DNA of 17,162 nt from Kmv34 sp964524965. GTDB lineage: Bacteria; Aerophobota; Aerophobia; Aerophobales; B3-G15. Each line of letters begins with the position of its first letter. Position 1 is the stretch's first letter. The notes beneath the pieces were generated by a model that was not told the DNA's origin, ran no database searches, and worked only from the letters and a program-made list of their open reading frames with translations. A program made the translations under genes and the position numbers. Positions 1-6,400 of this stretch are shown piece by piece. The stretch spans positions 1 to 17,162 of the forward strand of contig CAZGDY010000025.1 in the NCBI GenBank assembly GCA_964524965.1, given 5' to 3'.

Positions 1-164
1 AGCTTACTCTCTTCTTTAGGAAGGCCCAAACTATGTTTACAAAAAGTAAGTTTATCTCAAGTTTGGAACAAAATAGCAATAGTCCACTCTTGCGCAGCTG
101 CCAGCCCTAACTGATAACCTCCCTGAGGACTGATAACTACGGAGCGGTGATAAGTTTGATAAAT

Positions 165-192
165 ACTGTATCACCCCTCTATAATTTGTCAA
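165..192 (-). promoter_or_regulatory. Promoter-like site P1, leftward
   Basis: Minus-strand TTGACA (187-192), 16-nt spacer, TACAGT (165-170). The -35 is perfect and the -10 matches 4 of 6 consensus bases. It is the left-most member of a series of leftward promoter-like sites with the same spacer length. No recognised gene follows before the window edge. Confidence 0.4.
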
Positions 193-217
193 GGTTTAAA
201 ACTAAGTTACGACACAA

Positions 218-245
218 ATCATATCATCTTGCTTTAATTTGTCAA
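218..245 (-). promoter_or_regulatory. Promoter-like site P2, leftward (best match)
   Basis: Minus-strand TTGACA (240-245), 16-nt spacer, TATGAT (218-223). The -35 is perfect and the -10 matches 5 of 6 bases, the best sigma70-type match in the window. Transcription would start near 211 and run left out of the window. Its -35 lies at the junction of the first tandem-repeat copy. Confidence 0.55.
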
Positions 246-260
246 ATGAGCATTAATAGC

Positions 261-288
261 AATTTACCAGCTCTTATTTTTTTGTCAA
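261..288 (-). promoter_or_regulatory. Promoter-like site P3, leftward, inside repeat copy 1
   Basis: Minus-strand TTGACA (283-288), 16-nt spacer, TAAATT (261-266). The same arrangement recurs 76 bp to the right in the second repeat copy. It is promoter-like by sequence only. Confidence 0.35.
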
Positions 289-336
289 GCAAAAAAGTAG
301 CATAAGAAAATAATTTGTCAAATGAGCATTGGTAGC

Positions 337-364
337 AATTTACCAGCTCTTATTTTTTTGTCAA
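337..364 (-). promoter_or_regulatory. Promoter-like site P5, leftward, inside repeat copy 2
   Basis: Minus-strand TTGACA (359-364), 16-nt spacer, TAAATT (337-342): the duplicate of the site at 261-288. Between them, TTGACA at 316-321 with a weak TACTTT at 294-299 gives a further candidate (P4), again with a 16-nt spacer. A sixth TTGACA lies at 470-475 with only a weak -10. Confidence 0.35.
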
Positions 365-499
365 GCAAAAAAGTAGCATAAGAAAATAATTTGTAAAGGA
401 TAAAGGATAATTTTTATTTACTGATTTATACGAATAAAGTAAAATCACGGTAGCTAACAATATTTATTTTGTCAAATTAAAATTCAACTAACTGAAAGA

Positions 500-1621
500 T
501 TAGGGAAGAGATTGTAATTCTCTAAGCATCTCGTTTGCTTTTTCTTCTTCTCCAAGCTTAATATAAAGAGAAGCAATGTACTGGTAAAGCTGTTTGATAT
601 TGCCCGGTATGAATTTGAGGGTAAGCTCGTAAACCGGAATGGCTTCCCGAACAGCGCCAAGTTTCACCAAATTACTACCTACCGCAGAATAAATAAGAGA
701 AATTGAGTTTAAATTAGATCGAACTTCATTCCAATCGGGGTGCTGAGGACCTATGCCCTCATCCCTTTTAAAAAGAATCTCTGCTACTTGAAGGAAAAAA
801 TCTTTAGCTTCATCTGCTTTTTTATACTGAAGAGAGCTTTGAGCAGTAAAAAAGGATCTTAATAAATCTTTTCCATAACGCTTTTCCACATAGGCATAGC
901 GTTCTTTTAATCCTTCAACTACCCCTAGATTCTTTTTAGCTACATCGTACTTAGGAGATGCCTCAAGTGCTTTTTCAAACATTTCTAAAGATTCATCGAG
1001 ACGCCCTGTTTTTTGGTAGATAGCTCCCAGATTATTTAAAGAGTACATCCGAGAAACCTGAGTGTAAAGAGCCTTTTTATAGGCATCCTCCGCTTTTTCA
1101 AACTCCCCCCGCTCAAGGTAAACATTTCCCAGATTGTTAAAAGCGCTGGGGTCAAGTTTAGTTTCAAGTGATTTTTTAAAATGATAGGCCGCTTTATCAT
1201 AATCTTTTTTTTTCATATAGGCATAACCGGTATAAAAATTAAGCTCCCCGTCCCGGGAATCATGGGCTAAAGCTTCCTGATAATCTTTGATAGCAAAATC
1301 CCACTTTTCAGCTACAGCCGCTTTGTATCCCCTGAAAAGGTCAATATTGGCAACAAAGGGGGCAAGATTAAGAAGAAAAAGACCGCAGCATCCGGCGCAT
1401 ATAAGAGAATACCAGATAGCTTTAAGGGAAGGCTGGAGGAATAAAGATACGATCAGGGCACCTCCTCCTACAGCTGCCATAGCAATAGGAATACTGGTAA
1501 TAAGGGATCTTAAGGCAAGGATGATGATTCCTATCACTAAAGAAACAATAACTCCCTCAATTACCTTTTTCAAAAAGGGTTGGCTTTTCTTTTTTAGCTT
1601 CTTTTTATAATATTTTGCCAT
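500..1621 (-). CDS. Membrane-anchored tetratricopeptide-repeat protein
   Basis: A 373-residue protein. The N-terminus is very basic (residues 1-20, many Lys) and is followed by three hydrophobic segments at about 21-40, 43-62 and 70-92. The rest is helical TPR sequence. Clear repeats lie at about 125-158 (ELNFYTGYAYMKKKDYDKAA), 159-192 (AFNNLGNVYLERGEFEKAED) and 195-228 (SLNNLGAIYQKTGRLDESLE); weaker ones lie at about 305-373. TPRs bind partner proteins; the partner here is unknown. The gene starts with ATG 4 nt after the stop of the O-antigen-ligase-family gene, so the two are almost certainly co-transcribed and probably translationally coupled. Wzy_C-type polymerases often carry C-terminal TPRs in the same chain, so this may be the separate TPR half of such a system. 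It is the last gene of the minus-strand run; no clear intrinsic terminator follows. Confidence 0.85.
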   Translation of the reverse strand: MAKYYKKKLKKKSQPFLKKVIEGVIVSLVIGIIILALRSLITSIPIAMAAVGGGALIVSLFLQPSLKAIWYSLICAGCCGLFLLNLAPFVANIDLFRGYKAAVAEKWDFAIKDYQEALAHDSRDGELNFYTGYAYMKKKDYDKAAYHFKKSLETKLDPSAFNNLGNVYLERGEFEKAEDAYKKALYTQVSRMYSLNNLGAIYQKTGRLDESLEMFEKALEASPKYDVAKKNLGVVEGLKERYAYVEKRYGKDLLRSFFTAQSSLQYKKADEAKDFFLQVAEILFKRDEGIGPQHPDWNEVRSNLNSISLIYSAVGSNLVKLGAVREAIPVYELTLKFIPGNIKQLYQYIASLYIKLGEEEKANEMLRELQSLP

Positions 1622-1625
1622 GACT

Positions 1626-3122
1626 TTACTCTTTTAATGTATTGTTCGCAGATTGCGGTCTATAAATATCTTTCTCGTAATTATTGCCCTTTTCTTTTCC
1701 TCCCAAGGCGGCAAGTCCCATCAAAAGAAAAAGCAAAATTCCATTAGGAACAATATGTAAGGGGAAACTAACTGTAGCATGGACTAAAATAACTAAAGCT
1801 CCCATAGTTAATCCCAAGCGAGTGAGAAGAAGATGAGCTTGATTTCTTTCTTTTTTGAAACTTTTATACCTTCCTCTAAAGAAAGTAAAGAAAAGCCACA
1901 GCCAAAAAATGAATCCCAAGATACCAAACTCAGCAAGTATCTGTACATATTCATTATGAGCCTCTCTTGCCCAAACCGCAAGATTGAGCCGATCTTGATT
2001 AGCAGGATTTTCAAAAAATTTTCCCTGATACCAGAGGTAATGATACTTGTAAGTCCCAATTCCTTGTCCAATAATGGGATGGTCTTTAGTCATCAGAAGA
2101 GAGATTTGCCAGATCATAAGTCTTTGACGGACAGAAACCTCCTGACCAGCAACAGCAGAGGCAGCTCTTTCGGTAATAGTTCGCTGGGATATATTTATGG
2201 GATTTTTCGTAGAGAAAATTGCCGTGATAACTACAAAAACAGCCACAAGATAAAGAAAACTTTTTAAATAGTTTTTAAAAAAGCTAAGTTTGAAAAAACG
2301 AATAAGAAGAACAAACATAATAAATCCTGATACTCCCACTCCCAAAAGTGAACCACGGGTGAAAGTCATCATCACCCCGGTGTAGGCGAGGGGAATGGCA
2401 AAAGCAAGAATATATTTTCTCACCCCCCGCAAAAAAAGAAAGTATCCCACCATGGCTGGCAACACCGCTCCCACAAAACTTGAATAACGATTAGGATTGC
2501 CAAAAGTGGAAAAGATATTACCTCTTCCTCCTTGCCGGGCCCAGAACTTAAACTCCAGATCGTAAAACTGGCACACAGCATAGGTTGAGGATATAAGACA
2601 AACTGCCACCAGAGCCCAAAAAATACGATTCTTTTGGGTGTGGGTACGAATAAAATTGAGAGTTAAAAAAAGAATGAAAAAATAACTGAGAAACTCGGCA
2701 AGATCAAGCAAACTAAGATAAAAAGATATCGAATTAATTAGAGAGATAAAGGTGATAGCAGTAAAAGCTGCCAGAGGATACCAGAGGTCCGAGGGAACCA
2801 AATTAAATTTACCATCCCGCACTACTTTAATGAGATAAATAGCAAAAAGAATTAAGAGAATACTCTCAGCATAAATTTCTTTGGGCAAAAGAAAGTTATT
2901 TTTTGACCAGACGGAAAAAAGAAGAGGGCATCCCACAGCAACTAAAATAATTCCTATTTCCATTATCCGGCTGATGAGAGGTGGGCCAGAAGAAATTGGA
3001 GTTATTTTTTTGGCTAAAATTTTTTTGTCTTTTTTGGGTTGAGTAGATTTAGTTCTGGATGCAGATTTTCCTGAAGTTTTTGCCTCAGACCCTTTTTTAG
3101 ATGAGTTTTTCTTTTTAGCCAT
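1626..3122 (-). CDS. O-antigen ligase / Wzy_C-family membrane polymerase
   Basis: A polytopic inner-membrane protein of about 498 residues, counted from the ATG at 3122. Residues 1-48 are a Lys/Ser-rich, probably disordered cytoplasmic tail. At least ten hydrophobic segments follow from about residue 53. Family features are FGNPNRYSSF near 207-216, TFTRGSLLG at 253-261, RQRLMIW at 332-338 just before the big periplasmic loop, GQGIGTY at 352-358, AHNEYVQILAEFG at 388-400 and HATVSFPLH at 448-456. Such enzymes transfer or polymerise undecaprenyl-linked glycans on the periplasmic side, for lipopolysaccharide, exopolysaccharide or protein glycosylation; the substrate cannot be told. The reading frame stays open for two codons (Leu, Lys) upstream into the N gap, so a longer N-terminus cannot be excluded, and no ribosome binding site is visible because the gap begins 7 bases upstream. 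The TPR gene follows after 4 nt. Confidence 0.88.
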   Translation of the reverse strand: MAKKKNSSKKGSEAKTSGKSASRTKSTQPKKDKKILAKKITPISSGPPLISRIMEIGIILVAVGCPLLFSVWSKNNFLLPKEIYAESILLILFAIYLIKVVRDGKFNLVPSDLWYPLAAFTAITFISLINSISFYLSLLDLAEFLSYFFILFLTLNFIRTHTQKNRIFWALVAVCLISSTYAVCQFYDLEFKFWARQGGRGNIFSTFGNPNRYSSFVGAVLPAMVGYFLFLRGVRKYILAFAIPLAYTGVMMTFTRGSLLGVGVSGFIMFVLLIRFFKLSFFKNYLKSFLYLVAVFVVITAIFSTKNPINISQRTITERAASAVAGQEVSVRQRLMIWQISLLMTKDHPIIGQGIGTYKYHYLWYQGKFFENPANQDRLNLAVWAREAHNEYVQILAEFGILGFIFWLWLFFTFFRGRYKSFKKERNQAHLLLTRLGLTMGALVILVHATVSFPLHIVPNGILLFLLMGLAALGGKEKGNNYEKDIYRPQSANNTLKE

Positions 3123-3128
3123 TTTTAA

Positions 3129-3228
3129 NNNNNNNNNNNNNNNNNNNNNNNNNNNNNNNNNNNNNNNNNNNNNNNNNNNNNNNNNNNNNNNNNNNNNNNN
3201 NNNNNNNNNNNNNNNNNNNNNNNNNNNN
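3129..3228. other. Assembly gap, 100 Ns
   Basis: Exactly 100 Ns, the usual placeholder for a scaffold gap of unknown length. It separates the end of the SprA-like barrel gene from the start of the O-antigen-ligase-family gene. Any open frame drawn across it is an artefact. Missing sequence may include the real start and Shine-Dalgarno of the polymerase gene and possibly whole genes. Confidence 0.98.
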
Positions 3229-3232
3229 TAAA

Positions 3233-3493
3233 TTAAAAAAATATCTCTGTCCATAAAGAACCCGTATAGCTAAGGTAATCCTCTCCTGCCTTTACTTTAT
3301 CTTGATAGTAAGCAAGGTCAAAACCTAATTTCATATTTATATTTTCAATCATTTTATAAGATGCATCTGTTCCTAAAGTCCATTTTTCCTGATCTTGCTC
3401 CACAACCTGGGAAAAAGTCCTTTTGTAGTTTTGTTCCCAGGCAAGAAAATTAGAAAAGGTAAGCTCGTTTTTGAAATTTATAATCCAGTTTAA
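3233..3493 (-). CDS. C-terminal barrel segment of the SprA-like protein, separated by an in-frame TAA
   Basis: Directly after the TAA at 3494-3496 the same frame stays open for 86 codons and ends at TAA 3233-3235, 4 nt before the N gap. The conceptual peptide begins LNWIINFKNELTFSNF and ends YLSYTGSLWTEIFF. It shows the alternating polar/hydrophobic pattern of transmembrane beta strands, and its last residue is Phe, as in the C-terminal signal of outer-membrane barrels. It has no start codon or Shine-Dalgarno near its beginning. I therefore read it as the true end of the upstream SprA-like protein, cut off by a nonsense change, by paired indels, or by sequence error. It could also be a real pseudogene tail. 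Confidence 0.7.
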   Translation of the reverse strand, partial: LNWIINFKNELTFSNFLAWEQNYKRTFSQVVEQDQEKWTLGTDASYKMIENINMKLGFDLAYYQDKVKAGEDYLSYTGSLWTEIFF

Positions 3494-6400
3494 TTAAGGA
3501 ATTCTCGTTCCCCAGGAAATATAAGTTGAATATGAATGGCTAAGTTTTAACTGATGGGTGAAGGAAAGCTCTTGTTCAACCTCTGACCCAGGATAAGTTT
3601 TTTGGTTATGAATACTGGTTTTATAAGAGTAAGTAAGAGAAAGATTCCTTGGTTTTTTAAAAATTCCTCTCCAGCTCAATGAAGGTTGGTAAGATATGGT
3701 GGTAGATATTTGTTCTTTTAAGGTATTTTTCCTAGAATAATCTAAAACAAGGTCAGAGGAGGAAAAGAACATTTGAAAGAGACGATCTATAAAAAAGGGA
3801 GCATGATTGAGATTGAGTTTGCATTGCACCACAGGCCAACTTTCTACCCGTATCACAAAAGGAGTGCCAGATTCAGTCCGATCTTCCTCTTCCCGCCCGT
3901 AGGAAATAGTGGTCTTTAAATAAGAGAAAGGTTGCCAGTTCTGTCTTACGCTGAAGGCTCTTTTCTCAAACCACAGTTTTTCCTCTCCATCAAAAAGATT
4001 AAAACGAGCAAAAGCAAATTGAGAAGATAAACCGAGAGGAGAAGTAGTATTTTCGTATACACCCTCTCTTTTTAAGTTAAAACTAAGGTACCAGCCAAGT
4101 GTTGAGAAAATCTCAGGAATTTTTACAAAAGATGCCGGGCGAAAAGGAAGAGTACAGGACAGATCAAGGTTAGTAGAGACTTTTCTTTGAGCAGGGTCTG
4201 AGATGGAAAATTCCTCTTCCGTGCACTTGCTTTTAAAATCAACTTTGGGAGTTAATCTAAAAAATGATGCCTGAAGATTAAAAGAAAGGTCCTTTGACCG
4301 TAATTTTGGAAGCTCCTCTGCCTCATTCTCTGAACGACTAGTATCGGACTGGGAATAAGAAGTTTTTAATACCATGTTAGGCAGAGGCTGGAAAGGTAGA
4401 GTTATGCTACCTTTCCTGGTAATGTCTGTACTACTTGATGTTCCTTCAACCTCCTCTCCTGATTTTTTCAACTGAAAAGAGGTTGAGATATTACTGGGCA
4501 AAAGAGCAAATTTCAAAGGAACAGAATAGTTATAGGATAAATCATAAACATCTTCGTAGGTTTTTTCCGGAGGTTTTTCAGAAAAATAATCAGAGATTGT
4601 ATCTGAACTTTTAAAGGTAAGGATGGGCCAGGAGCGAAGACGAAACCCAAGACTGTAGCTTTGAGACTTCTTTAATGCTTTATCCTTTTCCAGAACTATA
4701 AGATCAGTCCCCTGAGTAGTTAAAGTACTTGTATACTCCTCGGAGCGAGAATAAGCAAAGGGCAAAAAATTTAGGTAAGAAGAAGAAAAATCTACTTTTT
4801 TCAACTCTAAAACATCGTTAGTTGTTGAGCCTCCTATCACGCTGAAAGGAGGATCAATTTTTTTGTACTCGGCTGATAAAGTAAAATATTTTGACCAATC
4901 AGTTTTTAACAGATAGCGCTGAGCCAAACCGCTCTCCTCATAAACCTCACTAAGATAAATATCATCGACATAAAGAGGTGAAAAATCAAGAACTCCGTTA
5001 AGCTCAATTCTTATCTGATTTATCTCTCTAAAAGTAGGACTGCCAACAGCTTCAAGCTGAGAATTGAAAAAAGGAATCTGAACTTTTACCCAGCTATCAG
5101 TTGTCACTGAACTTAAGGGAAGAGTGTAAGAATAAAAGCTGGTGTCCACATCTGAACCAAATTTAAAATCCAGCTCTCCCTCTCCTGATGTCTGATAAAG
5201 CCAGAAATTAATCTGACGATAATCGGCAAAACTTTTGGTAGACGTAAAAGTTTCCTGAATATAGCCGGTTTGCCCTGATATAGATAAAGCTGTTTCTTTT
5301 CGCCATTTTCCCTCTGATGTCCTTGCATCTCCGTACATATTTTCATAGTAACTATAAAAATCAGGATTCTCAAAGGGATTAGGAAAATCAAAATCATCGT
5401 AGTTATCCACCCCTTTAATCTTAATTGCATCAGGGTCGCTTATTTCCCATCGGTCACCAAAAATACCAATTTTAGCAAATTTTATAGCCCCAGAGAACTC
5501 AGAACCCTTAGCCCAGAGGCGGATATTTTTAACCAAAGTTTTCACCTCATCCCAAGACTGACCTGCGAAAACATCGTCCTCAAGAGAAATAGTGTATTTG
5601 TACCACCCGGTAGAGGTTGCTTCTTTGTAATCATCACTTAGAAAATAGGTGGAAAAACTCTCAGTGGTATCTAAAATCTCATCTCTATCAAGATCCTCAG
5701 TATCCAGTTCTCCATTATCAGCGCCAATTACCTCCTCGCCAGATGGAAAATTCATCACTATTCCAGTATCTTCTCCCAGGTTTAAGACTCCATCACTATT
5801 TTCATCCTCGCTGTCAAGTTCTCCATCTCCATCAACATCCTCACTAACTAAACCAATATCAAGATAAACTTCAATATCATCGGAAATTTGGTCAGTCCAA
5901 ACTTCCAGGTATTTCATATGAGAGTAGTCTTTCCCAACACTAGAAATAGAATAAATCACAGAATCCCAACTTTCTCCAGACCCAAAATCATAAGTCAAAT
6001 CGAGAATTGTTATTTCATCACTACTCCAGGAAGGGTTAACTTCTTCCCCAGCAAGTGTTTCATCCGAAATAATAACTTTATCACGAGCATTAGGGTCTAC
6101 ACTCAAAGGTTTGCTTCCTAATTTCCAAGCATCTTTTCCCAGAGAAAGAAAATCTTCTACCTTGCTGTCAGAAAAATCTTCCAGCATCCCAGCCCCGAAG
6201 GTATTGGAATTGATATTACTTTGCGAAATTTCCCCGCTAAATAAAACCTTAAGAGGAAAATCTCCTCCCCATAAAGACCCAAGGTTAGGCTCAAAATCAA
6301 GATGTAAATCAGCTTCCCATATTTGGTGAGAAATAGGTGATGAACCTAAAGCAGGTATTTTTTTAGAAGGAGTGGCAGCCTGGGACAGATAGGTTGAGCC

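Larger units (their letters stand above)
235..386. repeat. 76-bp direct tandem repeat, two copies plus a short third start
   Basis: Copy 1 is 235-310 and copy 2 is 311-386. They differ only at two adjacent bases (ATTAATAG versus ATTGGTAG). A third copy begins at 387 (TAATTTGT) and then diverges. Each unit holds two TTGTCAA heptamers (TTGACAA on the minus strand) and a 7-bp hairpin TTTTTTG-TCAAG-CAAAAAA. The near identity suggests a recent duplication or gene conversion. With no further copies and no variable spacers it is not a CRISPR array. Confidence 0.95.
1..499. other. Left-edge non-coding region with repeats and promoter-like sites
   Basis: This stretch lies downstream of the TPR gene (minus strand) and has no convincing protein gene. 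Short open frames run through 1-111 on the plus strand and about 52-174 on the minus strand, but they are about 40 codons or fewer, compete with each other and resemble no family I know. What it does hold is a 76-bp tandem duplication (235-386), six TTGACA hexamers facing left, four TGATAA hexamers between 112 and 162, and a possible 7-bp inverted repeat (CCAAACT at 28-34 with AGTTTGG at 59-65). I see no tRNA, rRNA, tmRNA or RNase P signature. The arrangement suggests the 5' side of a leftward gene or RNA that starts near or beyond the edge; that is inference. Confidence 0.6.

Noticed and set aside
1..111. Plus-strand open frame at the left edge, possibly the end of a gene
   Set aside because: Only 37 codons, no recognisable sequence, and another plus frame is open over most of the same stretch.
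52..174. 40-codon minus-strand frame starting GTG behind GAGGGG
   Set aside because: The Shine-Dalgarno is too close to the start, the peptide looks random, and other frames are equally open.
1..220. 6S RNA, SRP RNA, RNase P RNA or tmRNA
   Set aside because: None of the conserved core sequences of these RNAs could be found on either strand.
277..297. Intrinsic terminator (TTTTTTG-TCAAG-CAAAAAA hairpin)
   Set aside because: The stem is almost all A-T, so too weak, and the T-run is within the stem rather than after a GC-rich one.
235..394. CRISPR-like array
   Set aside because: The 76-bp units are adjacent, without spacers, and there are only two full copies.
1833..2267. 144-residue plus-strand open frame
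   Set aside because: It is antisense to the well-supported O-antigen-ligase-family gene, has no family resemblance and no Shine-Dalgarno of note; a shadow frame.
1626..3254. 542-residue frame that runs through the N gap and starts at 3254
   Set aside because: It joins the O-antigen-ligase-family gene to the other side of the gap through unknown bases; the codons at 3229-3254 belong in another frame to the end of the barrel. The first supportable start is the ATG at 3122.
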